Shown piece by piece: positions 52,724-61,424 of a stretch of 64,000 nucleotides of DNA. The position numbers and the translations under genes are program-made. The stretch comes from a virus, in the IMG/VR virus record IMGVR_UViG_3300009109_000001, positions 1 through 64,000 of that record. The stretch is one strand, 5' to 3'. The notes below the pieces were generated by a model that worked only from the letters and a program-made list of their open reading frames with translations, made no database searches and was not told the origin of the DNA. The stretch's first letter is position 1, and each line of letters starts with the position of its first letter.

Positions 52724-55201
52724 ATGCTTCTAGATGAGTTTACAAATACCACTAATGTGATTCGAGCAGTTACAAACGCAAATGCCGAAGCACAAAAGCG
52801 AACTGGTGGCGCTGGTGGCGCTGGTGGCTCGACTACTGTTCAAAGTACGCAAGGTAATTTGGGCATCCTTTCAGGCGGGACTGACATGGGACCTGGTGGT
52901 GTAGAACCAGACTACAAGTTTCGTAGAAAACTTACTCGTGATGAAGAATTAAAATTAAAAACATATCCTGAGTTAAAAGCCAGATGGGATAAGCTTCCTG
53001 ATAATGATAAAGATGGTTTTGCGGGAACGTCCAGTAACCCTGGTAAATATTCTGAAAAAGTTCGCCGTTATATAATGAATTATGGAAAAACAGGTTCTAG
53101 TGGTGGTGCTTGGGATAAAGAATCTAAAGCCACAGATGGTTCAATAATTGGTGGTGCATTAGGAAATCCCTTTAGAATTGGCCGTCGCAAAAAAAAAACT
53201 GATACATCCAAGTACGATTTCGGAGATGCGTTAGGAACTCCCTTACCCGGGACTCCTGGTGCAGGACAAGCACCGGTTAACACGGCAACACAAGTACCTT
53301 CGGGATACCCTGCTCATGCTTCTGGTGCATTGCCAGTTCCAGTTCCAGACAAACAACCAGCACCTTCGGGATACCCTGCTCATGCCTCTGGTAACTTGCC
53401 AGCACCTGCAGGTGCCCGCGAAACTGATCCTAATGCTTTAACTGCTAAAGCGGAGTTCATGGCAAAAATAGACGCCGAGAGAGAACGTGCTTATGAAGAT
53501 GCTCTTGTACAGTTGGACGATTTAAAGGTTGAACAAGGAGAACGAGAAAAAATTGCGGCCGCAGCTGCCGCGGCACATGCCGCATGGGTTATAAAACAAA
53601 ATAAGATAGCAGATGATAAATTAATAGAATTAAATCGGAAATATGCAATTCAAAAGGCAATTGATGATTATAAATTTGGTGTTGGATCCCCTCATTATGA
53701 GCCGGATCCAGGACCTGATAGTGATCATACACTTCCACCACCAAAAGCACATGATCATGAGACAGTACATGGACCTGATCAAAAGCCAATACCGGAACCT
53801 ATACAAGTAATACCAAGTGACACAACTGGTATGGCAGGTAAAGGTGACGCACCTGATAAAGAGAAACCTATACAACAAGTAATACCAAGTGATACAACTG
53901 GTATGGCAGGTACAGGTGATGCACCCGATCAGGCAAAACCTATACAAGTACTGCCAGATCCATTAGATGCAAAAGCAGAACATATGGAATGGGTGGATAA
54001 AGCGAGAGGAGATGCTCTTTTACAACTGCAAGATCATATGGATGAGCAACTTGCAAGACAAGAGGCAGATAGAGTTGCCGCGGCAATTGCTGATGCTCTT
54101 ATGCAGATAGATGATTTAACTGTTGAACAACGAAATCGATTAATAGAACTGGAAATTCAGAAAGCAATTGATAACTTTAAACAAGGGCAACCACATTCTG
54201 ATGCAGATGATTCAGAATTAGATAATTTACCAATAAGCATGGCTGACGTTCCAGATTCTGATGCAGATGATGATGAACCAGTAGGTGGTAGAACTGACCC
54301 AGAAGGTGGCCCAATACCAGTTGATGAACCAATTGCTCCACTTGAGAATCGACGCAGAGCTGACGCAATAAAAGCACTAATGCAACAAGGTATACCAAGA
54401 GACCTTGCCACAAAACTAGCCGAACAGGCTATAGCATCTGGTATAGAAACAGAAGCTTTTATAGAACAGCAAATAGAACGTTATAATAATATATTTAAGG
54501 TTAGAGAAGAACTTAAAATTGATCCTCCAACACCAGGTGATACTAAAGATAACTTTATGAAGGCTTATGATAAAACGATAGCTGAAAATGGTTTACCGAA
54601 CAGTGAAAATCTAATTAGAGATTCGTATACTATCGGAGAAGATGGTATATTTGTACAAACAACACCATATGGTCCTGATTCAGAAAACCCGAACCCATAT
54701 CTTCAAGAAAGGATTGATGAACGTATACAGAAATTAAATGCTATGATAGCCCAAAATCCTAATCCTCAGTCTGACAAAGATTGGCAGGCTCTAATTGTGA
54801 AGTATGGCATATGGGTTGTCGCCGCCGGCATTACTGCACTTGCTATTTGGACGGCACCAGTATGGGTTACAGCGATACTTGGTGCTTTAGGTCTAGCAGG
54901 TGCCGCAGGTGCCGCACAAGAACCACAAGGTAGAACTGATCGAGAAGGTGGTGATATAATTACTGATACTCCGAGAAATAATTTTGGTTATGATTATGGT
55001 AAAATGACTCTTGCTGATATTGATAAAGAAATAGCCAGAGTAAACGCTGATATGCGAACACCAGGTATTACAGCTGCTATGAGAAAGTTGCTTGAAGATA
55101 GATTGGTTGTATTAAAAGGTTATCGAAAACAAAAACTCCGAGATAAGCGGTCAAATGAATCACTAGATAAAGTAAGTAGATTTAGACAACTTCGTGGTTA
55201 A
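52724..55201 (+). CDS. Repeat-containing protein with a C-terminal membrane segment (825 aa)
   Basis: Unrecognised family. Residues 160-250 hold two copies of PSGYPAHASG with Pro-rich linkers; residues 365-410 hold two copies of IPSDTTGMAG(K/T)GDAPD. Two helical blocks containing 'DAL(V/M)Q(L/I)DDL(K/T)VEQ' and 'KAEFMAKIDAERERAYEDAL'-like segments are duplicated. A strongly hydrophobic segment near residue 705 (YGIWVVAAGITALAIWTAPV, then WVTAILGALGLAGAAG) is a likely transmembrane or fusogenic helix pair. A pilot or ejected virion protein is one possibility. It ends the late block before the gp32 promoter. Confidence 0.5.
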   Translation: MLLDEFTNTTNVIRAVTNANAEAQKRTGGAGGAGGSTTVQSTQGNLGILSGGTDMGPGGVEPDYKFRRKLTRDEELKLKTYPELKARWDKLPDNDKDGFAGTSSNPGKYSEKVRRYIMNYGKTGSSGGAWDKESKATDGSIIGGALGNPFRIGRRKKKTDTSKYDFGDALGTPLPGTPGAGQAPVNTATQVPSGYPAHASGALPVPVPDKQPAPSGYPAHASGNLPAPAGARETDPNALTAKAEFMAKIDAERERAYEDALVQLDDLKVEQGEREKIAAAAAAAHAAWVIKQNKIADDKLIELNRKYAIQKAIDDYKFGVGSPHYEPDPGPDSDHTLPPPKAHDHETVHGPDQKPIPEPIQVIPSDTTGMAGKGDAPDKEKPIQQVIPSDTTGMAGTGDAPDQAKPIQVLPDPLDAKAEHMEWVDKARGDALLQLQDHMDEQLARQEADRVAAAIADALMQIDDLTVEQRNRLIELEIQKAIDNFKQGQPHSDADDSELDNLPISMADVPDSDADDDEPVGGRTDPEGGPIPVDEPIAPLENRRRADAIKALMQQGIPRDLATKLAEQAIASGIETEAFIEQQIERYNNIFKVREELKIDPPTPGDTKDNFMKAYDKTIAENGLPNSENLIRDSYTIGEDGIFVQTTPYGPDSENPNPYLQERIDERIQKLNAMIAQNPNPQSDKDWQALIVKYGIWVVAAGITALAIWTAPVWVTAILGALGLAGAAGAAQEPQGRTDREGGDIITDTPRNNFGYDYGKMTLADIDKEIARVNADMRTPGITAAMRKLLEDRLVVLKGYRKQKLRDKRSNESLDKVSRFRQLRG

Positions 55202-55243
55202 GATAAAATCTTCAAAAATCACCAAAAAACACCCACATTTTTA

Positions 55244-55272
55244 TTGACAAACTAAATACAATATCATATAAT
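55244..55272 (+). promoter_or_regulatory. Consensus sigma70 promoter before gp32
   Basis: TTGACA (55244-55249), a 17-base spacer and TATAAT (55267-55272) match the consensus in all positions. A late-like ACTAAATA (55251-55258) is nested in the spacer. Host sigma70 polymerase would read it early in infection. Confidence 0.85.
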
Positions 55273-55338
55273 GTATATTAATGTGTATTATATGATTAGG
55301 CACATTTTAGGCAAATAACAGACAAGAGGCATATTATT

Positions 55339-56292
55339 ATGGCATCATTAGCAGATATTCGTGCGCGGCTACAGGCACAAGACAATAAAAGTAGCGGTTC
55401 TAGTTTTAGTGGCGATAACGCCATTTACCCATTCTGGAATATCCCAGAACAATCCACAGCAGTAATGCGATTTCTACCCGATGCAGACGCGAGCAATCCG
55501 TTCTTTTGGGCAGAAAGGCTTATGATCAGGCTTCCTTTTACAGGCGTAAAAGGCGATACTGATTCTAAAAACTGCTTTGTACAAGTTCCTTGTATGGAAA
55601 TGTGGGGAGAAACTTGTCCAATATTAACTGAGGTTCGTACTTGGTTTAAAGACGCATCCCTTGAGGACATGGGTCGGAAATATTGGAAAAAGCGTTCTTA
55701 TGTTTTCCAAGGATTTGTTTTGGATAGTCCCCTTGCAGAGGACACAGTTCCAGAAAATCCCATTCGCCGATTTATTATCGGTCCACAGATTTTCCAAATC
55801 TTAAAGTCAGCATTAATGGATCCTGAGTTAGAGGAACTTCCAACTGACTATATGCAGGGTTTGGATTTTCGTTTGACAAAGACAACAAAAGGCGGTTATT
55901 CTGATTATTCAACATCATCTTGGTCACGCCGTGAACGAGCGTTAGACAAAGAAGAAATGAATGCTATTACTGAACATGGACTTTGGAACTTGGCTGATTT
56001 CCTTCCAAAGAAACCTGAAGAGACAGCGATAAATGTTATCAAAGACATGTTTGAAGCATCAGTTGATGGTAATCAGTATGATCCTGATCTTTATGGTCAG
56101 TATTTCCGTCCCGCTGGTATGTTTAAGCCAGATAACGGAACGACAACTTCCACCGCTCCAGAAGCATCCACTACCGCATCTGAGGAAAAGGAAGTAAAAC
56201 AAGAAGAGAGTGTCTCCGAAGCTCCAAAGAGTAGTGGCGGTTCTAAAGCAGAGGATATTTTAGCAACTATTCGCTCAAGACAGAATCAGTAA
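55339..56292 (+). CDS. 32: Single-stranded DNA-binding protein gp32
   Basis: A 317-residue protein (T4 gp32, 301 aa). The zinc/OB-fold core is visible: YPFWNIPEQSTAVMRFLPDA, then three cysteines in the NCFVQVPCMEMWGETCPI stretch (about residues 78-95), and 'NPIRRFIIGPQIFQIL'. The C-terminus is acidic and Ser-rich (EEKEVKQEESVSEAPKSSGG), ending in IRSRQNQ. The usual acidic protein-interaction tail therefore ends in a short basic peptide. It coats ssDNA and organises replication and recombination with UvsX and UvsY encoded downstream. It has a consensus sigma70 promoter and a terminator of its own. Confidence 0.93.
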   Translation: MASLADIRARLQAQDNKSSGSSFSGDNAIYPFWNIPEQSTAVMRFLPDADASNPFFWAERLMIRLPFTGVKGDTDSKNCFVQVPCMEMWGETCPILTEVRTWFKDASLEDMGRKYWKKRSYVFQGFVLDSPLAEDTVPENPIRRFIIGPQIFQILKSALMDPELEELPTDYMQGLDFRLTKTTKGGYSDYSTSSWSRRERALDKEEMNAITEHGLWNLADFLPKKPEETAINVIKDMFEASVDGNQYDPDLYGQYFRPAGMFKPDNGTTTSTAPEASTTASEEKEVKQEESVSEAPKSSGGSKAEDILATIRSRQNQ

Positions 56293-56306
56293 AGTAAGTT
56301 AAATAC

Positions 56307-56340
56307 AAGGGGCAGACATTGTTTGCCCCTTTATTTTATT
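56307..56340 (+). terminator. Rho-independent terminator after gp32
   Basis: AAGGGGCA (56307-56314) pairs with TGCCCCTT (56324-56331), followed by TATTTTATT. The next gene starts at the end of the T-rich tail. Confidence 0.85.
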
Positions 56341-57918
56341 ATGATTATCGATTCACTTAAAAAATTTAAAAAAATTCCAAGTGCTCAGGAAATTAAAACA
56401 GAATTAGGCATACCTTGGTTAAGATTACGTATAGATGTACCATACACAGAAATTTATAAAGAGTTTATAAATCTTAATATTTCACCTGTCGAGCATCGTG
56501 CTGATGATGTAGTAGCAGGAGCAAAAAACAAAGGCTGGAAAAGTTTAACCTTACACGGTATTGATTCTCACATTACAGAAGAAGGTAATGGAAAGCATAG
56601 TTGGACAGAAGTTGCAAAACAATGTCCTATTACTGTTAATTGGATTAAAGAAAATTTTATAATTAATGAATTCACCGGTAGAATTAGGTTTATGTTAATA
56701 GAACCTGGAGGATATATTTTACCACATCATGACAGAGATAAGAAAGGATTGCGTGAGATAAACGTAGCAATAAAACAACCTAAAAATTGTATATTTAAAT
56801 TTATAGAACGTGGTATTGTCCCATTTAAAGACGGATCTGTGTTTATGTTAGACATTAGTAATACGCATATGGTTTATAATGATTCAAACCAACCTAGGTT
56901 ACATATGATATTACATGCTAATGTAAGTGATAGAATAATAAGAACTAGTTATAGAAAAGAATATTTTCGCTACAATTATGATAATACAGGTAGAAAAGCA
57001 ATTATAGTACATGATTGTGATAATGAAAGTTTACTTCGATTTACCCAAACCAAATTATTTTTTAATGCAAAAAACGATGGACTTGAATTTTTTGATGAAT
57101 GTATAGTAGTTAACAGTTTAAAAGAAGCACATGATATAGCAAATAGTAATGAATCAATATTACATACAGGACAATTTTTAACTACAACGTATAGAGAAAA
57201 ACACAGAGATCAAGAAATACGACATGATGTATCTAATTGTAAGAATGAACCTGGTCATGAAGAATGTGTTATAGAGTTTGATCAAAATAAACCTATTGAC
57301 TTTAAACAGAGATATTATCATCATCCTTCAAAACAATGCTATATTGTAGAAAATATGTTAAGAACTATAATACATAGTAACAAATATATATACATTGATA
57401 ATACAGATTTGATTGAAGATATTAGTCCTGTATTTAATAGGTATTATCCAGGTCCATATGAAGAGTTTGATTATTCAATATCCTTTGATAGTATGAAACA
57501 TTTTTATGGACTAGCAAGTGGTTTTAAATCTATAAAACATGTTATACAGCATGATTATGAGTCTATTACTATATTTGATCGTAACCAACATCAGTTAAAT
57601 TTTGCTAAATTATTACATAGTTATGAAGAACTTCCAAATGAACTCCCAGCAGAAATAGATATTAATAAATGTATAGGAACTTGGAATCCTTCAGAATTTA
57701 TTAAAGATAATTGGCCTAAATGGCATAATATAGATGTAAAATTTGAGTTAATTGATCTATTTGATACCCCTAGGTTTAAATCAGATAGTATTGTTTGGTG
57801 TAGTAATGTGTTTTTTTATGAACCAATGATGTTTATATATGGATATGAAACTGTAGTAAGTAAGTTAAAAGAATTGACAGAAGTTAATTCAGATTGTATA
57901 ATAGTAACTGATGGATAA
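56341..57918 (+). CDS. 2-oxoglutarate/Fe(II) aspartyl/asparaginyl hydroxylase-like fusion protein (525 aa)
   Basis: Residues about 25-200 resemble the aspartyl/asparaginyl beta-hydroxylase family. Iron ligands fit H129-x-D131 in LPHHDRD and distal H176 in NTHMVYN, with R186 (QPRLHMILH) as likely 2-oxoglutarate ligand. The C-terminal 300 residues are a separate domain; 'YGLASGFKSIKHVIQHDYES' and then ITIFDRNQHQL look like a Rossmann strand-helix-strand with an acidic ribose ligand, so a methyltransferase-like fold is possible. ATG 56341 is chosen over an upstream TTG lying inside the gp32 terminator. It falls between gp32 and uvsX, an unusual place for such an enzyme. Confidence 0.65.
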   Translation: MIIDSLKKFKKIPSAQEIKTELGIPWLRLRIDVPYTEIYKEFINLNISPVEHRADDVVAGAKNKGWKSLTLHGIDSHITEEGNGKHSWTEVAKQCPITVNWIKENFIINEFTGRIRFMLIEPGGYILPHHDRDKKGLREINVAIKQPKNCIFKFIERGIVPFKDGSVFMLDISNTHMVYNDSNQPRLHMILHANVSDRIIRTSYRKEYFRYNYDNTGRKAIIVHDCDNESLLRFTQTKLFFNAKNDGLEFFDECIVVNSLKEAHDIANSNESILHTGQFLTTTYREKHRDQEIRHDVSNCKNEPGHEECVIEFDQNKPIDFKQRYYHHPSKQCYIVENMLRTIIHSNKYIYIDNTDLIEDISPVFNRYYPGPYEEFDYSISFDSMKHFYGLASGFKSIKHVIQHDYESITIFDRNQHQLNFAKLLHSYEELPNELPAEIDINKCIGTWNPSEFIKDNWPKWHNIDVKFELIDLFDTPRFKSDSIVWCSNVFFYEPMMFIYGYETVVSKLKELTEVNSDCIIVTDG

Positions 57919-57935
57919 AATTAAGGAAAATCTAA

Positions 57936-58034
57936 ATGAATATAATGACACCAGAATTTATTACTATGATTGTTGGCCAAATGATTTTGGCTCACATTAC
58001 ATTTGTAATGTTTAATAAGGAATTAGCATGGTAA
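57936..58034 (+). CDS. 32-residue hydrophobic peptide overlapping the uvsX start
   Basis: An ORF MNIMTPEFITMIVGQMILAH followed by ITFVMFNKELAW, preceded by AAGGAAAA and ATG. It would span a membrane once. Its last codons contain the AAGGA ribosome site and the ATG of uvsX (58028), which it overlaps by 7 bases. It may serve mainly as a translational coupler or be a real small membrane protein; no homologue is known to me. Confidence 0.5.
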   Translation: MNIMTPEFITMIVGQMILAHITFVMFNKELAW

Positions 58035-59077
58035 AACCATTTGATGTAAGCAAATTTAGACGAGATATTACAAAATCTATAGACGGATTGTCTGTAGGTT
58101 TTAATGATCCAACAGATTGGATATCTACAGGCAATTATTGTTTGAACTATCTTGTGAGCGGAGACTTTCATAAAGGAGTTCCACTTGGCAGAGTTACTGT
58201 ACTTGCTGGAGAATCAGGATCTGGTAAGTCATATATCGCGGCAGGTAATATTGTTAAAGCCGCACAAGCGCAAGATATTTTTGTAGTGTTAATAGATAGT
58301 GAAAATGCTCTCGATAAAGAATGGTTAGAGCGTTTGGATGTTAGCACTGATGAAGATAAACTTATGCGATTAAGCATGAGTATGATTGATGATGTTGCTA
58401 AAACTATTAGCACGTTTATGAAAGATTACAAAGTAATGCCAGAAGAGGAACGACCAAAAATGTTATTTGTTATTGACTCTTTAGGTATGCTACTTACTCC
58501 AACTGATGTAGATCAGTTTGATAAAGGTGATATGAAAGGTGATTTAGGTCGTAAACCTAAAGCATTAACAGCATTAGTTCGTAATTGTGTAAACATGTTT
58601 GGTGGGTATAATGTTGGACTTGTAGCAACAAATCATACATACGCATCACAAGATATGTTTGACCCAGATGACAAGATTAGTGGTGGGCAAGGCTTTATAT
58701 ATGCAAGTTCTATAGTAATTGCATTAAGAAAACTTAAACTAAAAGAAGATGCTGAAGGTAATAAAACTTCTGAAGTTAATGGCATTCGTGCCGCCGCAAA
58801 AGTAATGAAAACACGATACGCAAAACCATTTGAAGGTGTTCATGTTAAAATACCTTATGAGCAAGGCATGGACCCATATAGTGGTTTGCTTGATATGTTT
58901 GAAAAACAAAGTTGGGTAACAAAGCAAGGCAATAGGTTAAAGTATACTTGTAAAGATGGAACAGAGATTTTGGAATTTAGGAAAGGTTGGGTTGGTGAGA
59001 AGTTAGATTTAGTAATGGAAGATCTCGTTGCCCGTAATTTTAACGTATCAACACAAGAGGAAGAAACGGCTGATTGA
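58028..59077 (+). CDS. uvsX: Recombinase UvsX (RecA-like)
   Basis: A 349-residue protein (T4 UvsX, 391 aa). Walker A GESGSGKS is at residues 61-68 and Walker B MLFVIDSLGML at about 146-156, with the KGDMKGDLGRKPKALTALVR segment of the DNA-binding loop region and 'NHTYASQDMFDPDDKISGGQ' behind. It catalyses strand exchange with UvsY and gp32. The ribosome site lies inside the preceding small ORF. The acidic C-terminal tail (EEEETAD-like) is short. Confidence 0.95.
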   Translation: MVKPFDVSKFRRDITKSIDGLSVGFNDPTDWISTGNYCLNYLVSGDFHKGVPLGRVTVLAGESGSGKSYIAAGNIVKAAQAQDIFVVLIDSENALDKEWLERLDVSTDEDKLMRLSMSMIDDVAKTISTFMKDYKVMPEEERPKMLFVIDSLGMLLTPTDVDQFDKGDMKGDLGRKPKALTALVRNCVNMFGGYNVGLVATNHTYASQDMFDPDDKISGGQGFIYASSIVIALRKLKLKEDAEGNKTSEVNGIRAAAKVMKTRYAKPFEGVHVKIPYEQGMDPYSGLLDMFEKQSWVTKQGNRLKYTCKDGTEILEFRKGWVGEKLDLVMEDLVARNFNVSTQEEETAD

Positions 59078-59085
59078 CATAAATA
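59078..59085 (+). promoter_or_regulatory. Late-promoter-like CATAAATA
   Basis: It lies at the end of uvsX. Initiation near 59091 would give a leader of about 17 bases to GTG 59108. A stem (AATAAC/GTTATT) overlaps the start region. Confidence 0.4.
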
Positions 59086-59107
59086 ACTCTAAAACTGAGG
59101 GTTATTT

Positions 59108-59323
59108 GTGGAAGATACTGTTCTAATAGATATTTGGGACATACTTAAAGCATATATACCAAAAAAAGAATTATCATCAGCCGCGGAACAAATTGTCAAT
59201 TATTTAAATGGAGATACTACTGCTCAAGCATTAAGTGAGTTAGCAGAAAATTGTCCAGCAATTGCTCAAGCATTGGAAGAATTAAATGATATTGAGGAAT
59301 TTGATGACGAAGACGACTGGTGA
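59108..59323 (+). CDS. Small acidic protein upstream of uvsY (71 aa)
   Basis: A 71-residue protein starting at GTG: LIDIWDILKAYIPKKELSSA, then a helical part and an acidic C-terminus (EEFDDEDDW). A small protein with an 'IP.K' motif beside uvsY is common in marine T4-like phages, but its function is unknown to me. It is placed 30 bases after uvsX and 3 bases before uvsY, so it belongs to the recombination operon. Confidence 0.65.
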   Translation: MEDTVLIDIWDILKAYIPKKELSSAAEQIVNYLNGDTTAQALSELAENCPAIAQALEELNDIEEFDDEDDW

Positions 59324-59326
59324 TAT

Positions 59327-59782
59327 ATGACTTGGTATAATAAAATAGTTCAAGACTTGAGCAATATTCCTGATGCACTTGAATATTATGAGGGTGAATT
59401 AATTGACGCTAAAAAAGACGTCAAAATAAAAGGAATATTAGAGAAAAACTCGTCTGAATTACCTGGCGTTGTAGAGCACAGGTTTAACCAGTTACAAGAG
59501 ATAGAAGCGATATTACAGTTTCTAAACATCCAATTACGAAAAGTAAGACGTAAGCATTTTAAGAATTATTTAGAGAACTATCAGCGGGCCTTGACCTCCC
59601 GCGATGTTGAAAAGTATGTCGATGGAGAAGACGAGGTAATAGACCTCGAAACAATTATAAATGAAGTCGCACTAGTGCGAAATAAATGGTTAGGAGTTAT
59701 TAAGGGATTAGATGTTAAGCAGTTTCAGGTAAGTAATATAATAAGACTGAGAACTTCAGGAATGGAGGATGTTACTGTATAA
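59327..59782 (+). CDS. uvsY: Recombination mediator UvsY
   Basis: A 151-residue protein close to T4 UvsY (137 aa). It has the DAKKDVKIKGILEKNSSELP segment and a helical core RFNQLQEIEAILQFLNIQLR followed by KVRRKHF, the basic DNA-binding stretch. The C-terminal region (IINEVALVRNKWLGVIKGLD) forms the oligomerisation helix. UvsY loads UvsX onto gp32-covered ssDNA. The stop overlaps the downstream methyltransferase start (TAATG). Confidence 0.9.
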   Translation: MTWYNKIVQDLSNIPDALEYYEGELIDAKKDVKIKGILEKNSSELPGVVEHRFNQLQEIEAILQFLNIQLRKVRRKHFKNYLENYQRALTSRDVEKYVDGEDEVIDLETIINEVALVRNKWLGVIKGLDVKQFQVSNIIRLRTSGMEDVTV

Positions 59783-60546
59783 TGGATGATCAAATACGAC
59801 GAGCATATTATGGAGATCCAGATTCCTTAAGAGACTCCGCTAATAAATTTTTTACAGTTGTATCACAAGATTTATTTACTAATATGTTACATGTCTGTGA
59901 TTTTGGCTGTGGTGATGGATATAATACGCAATGGTGGTGTGATCAAGCACCATATGATGATGCGGACCCATATGCTAATCATACAAAAGTTTCAGGCATA
60001 GATTTAATAGATTCAAAAACTGATAAGTTTGATAGAATTCAAGGTGATATATTATCAATGCCTTATAAAGATGATGAGTTTAATTTAGGTTGGTGCCATC
60101 ATACTTTACAGCAATTAAAAGATCCTGTATTAGGATTAGTAGAAATGAAAAGAGTAATGACTGATTATTCGTTGCTATTCCTTACAGTTCCACAGTCTTT
60201 AGATACGGAATACAATCGTTTAAAAACTAAATTTAGTCAGTTTGATAGGGTTTTTTATACACTTCCGATATTGATAACGCATTTAGCAATGGCTGGGTGG
60301 GATTGCAGAGGTGGTTATTTTCAAAAATTAGAGAATAATCGAGACATTTGTGCAGTTGTAAAACCAATGAGAGATTGGAAAGCACCAGATGACCCATATG
60401 AGTTAAATATGTATGACTTAATGGATAGAAAAGTATTGCCAGAAAGTACAGATGATATGATTAAATCAAAAGGCTATTTTGACGAGACTGTATTGTTACT
60501 AAAATGGATGAATGGTATGTTGACAGATTATAATATGAGGGTATAA
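59782..60546 (+). CDS. Class I SAM-dependent methyltransferase (254 aa)
   Basis: Motif I VCDFGCGDGYNTQWW lies at 38-52, an acidic strand-2 end (SGIDLIDSKTDKFDRIQGDI), then LSMPYKDDEFNLGWCHHTLQ (motif IV region) and 'VLGLVEMKRVM', as in Methyltransf_11 enzymes. Such enzymes methylate small molecules, sugars or RNA. The start is coupled to uvsY, so it may be expressed with the recombination genes. It stands next to an FkbM methyltransferase, two bases apart. Substrate unknown. Confidence 0.75.
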   Translation: MDDQIRRAYYGDPDSLRDSANKFFTVVSQDLFTNMLHVCDFGCGDGYNTQWWCDQAPYDDADPYANHTKVSGIDLIDSKTDKFDRIQGDILSMPYKDDEFNLGWCHHTLQQLKDPVLGLVEMKRVMTDYSLLFLTVPQSLDTEYNRLKTKFSQFDRVFYTLPILITHLAMAGWDCRGGYFQKLENNRDICAVVKPMRDWKAPDDPYELNMYDLMDRKVLPESTDDMIKSKGYFDETVLLLKWMNGMLTDYNMRV

Positions 60547-60548
60547 GT

Positions 60549-61424
60549 ATGGGATTTCCGATAATTAATACAAAAAACGTGACTGTAAAACAGTGTAAGC
60601 ATGGTGATTTTGCTTATTTGAGAAGTGATACAGTAATTGGTAAAAGTTTAGATACTTATGGTGAATATGCTGAGACAGAACTTGCATTAGCATCTCAGTT
60701 GTTAAGACCAGGTGGTAAAGTAATAGATGTGGGTGCTAATATTGGATTACATTCTGTATTTTATAGTAAAATGGTTGGAGAAGAAGGTGAAATTTATGCA
60801 TTTGAACCGAGCAATTTAAATTATTATTTTCTTGTAACTAATTTAACTCTTAATGATGCTTTTAATGTCCAGCATCTTAAAGCGGCTATCGGAACGGAAA
60901 AACCATTATACTTGCCTATTAATACAGTGAATGATGAAATGAATCATGGAGCATTAAAAACGTCAGCAAAAGATGGTGGTGATAATTTCGAGCAATGTGC
61001 TGTATTTCAGTTAGATGATATTGGATTAGAACAATGTAATTTAGTAAAAGTGGATGTAGAAGGTAATGAAGTAGATGTGTTAAAAACTGGTGAGCAGTTA
61101 TTTACAAATTTACGTCCTTTTATTCTGTGTGAAGCACAAGAGAATACAAAAGAATTATTTCAACTAATTAAAGATATTGGATATGAATCATATTGGGTTC
61201 CTTCAAATAATTTTAATCCTGATAACTTTTTTGAAAGTAAAGAATGTATATTTGATGATCCAACAAGCCAAATAATTAATATTTTTGCTTATCCGAAAGA
61301 AATAGATATTGATATTACTAATTTAAAAAAGGTTAAAGGCGTCAATGATAAGTGGAAAACTCTTAAGAAAACTACGAAGAAGAAAACTAAAAAGAAAGCC
61401 AAGAAAAAAACTAAGAAGAAATAG
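60549..61424 (+). CDS. FkbM-family methyltransferase with Lys-rich tail (291 aa)
   Basis: VIDVGANIGLHS (58-69), then IYAFEPSNLNY, 'LDDIGLEQCNLVKVDVEGNE' and 'LRPFILCEAQEN' are the conserved FkbM blocks, typical of O-methylation of sugars or lipids. The last 22 residues are almost only Lys and Thr (TLKKTTKKKTKKKAKKK type), resembling a histone H1 or AlgP tail and suggesting nucleic acid or polyanion binding. The tail is not part of the FkbM fold. The 3' end overlaps the convergent gene by 14 bases. Confidence 0.8.
   Translation: MGFPIINTKNVTVKQCKHGDFAYLRSDTVIGKSLDTYGEYAETELALASQLLRPGGKVIDVGANIGLHSVFYSKMVGEEGEIYAFEPSNLNYYFLVTNLTLNDAFNVQHLKAAIGTEKPLYLPINTVNDEMNHGALKTSAKDGGDNFEQCAVFQLDDIGLEQCNLVKVDVEGNEVDVLKTGEQLFTNLRPFILCEAQENTKELFQLIKDIGYESYWVPSNNFNPDNFFESKECIFDDPTSQIINIFAYPKEIDIDITNLKKVKGVNDKWKTLKKTTKKKTKKKAKKKTKKK

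Noticed and set aside
56323-56340. TTG start for the hydroxylase gene
   Set aside because: It lies inside the gp32 terminator stem; ATG 56341 is the natural start.
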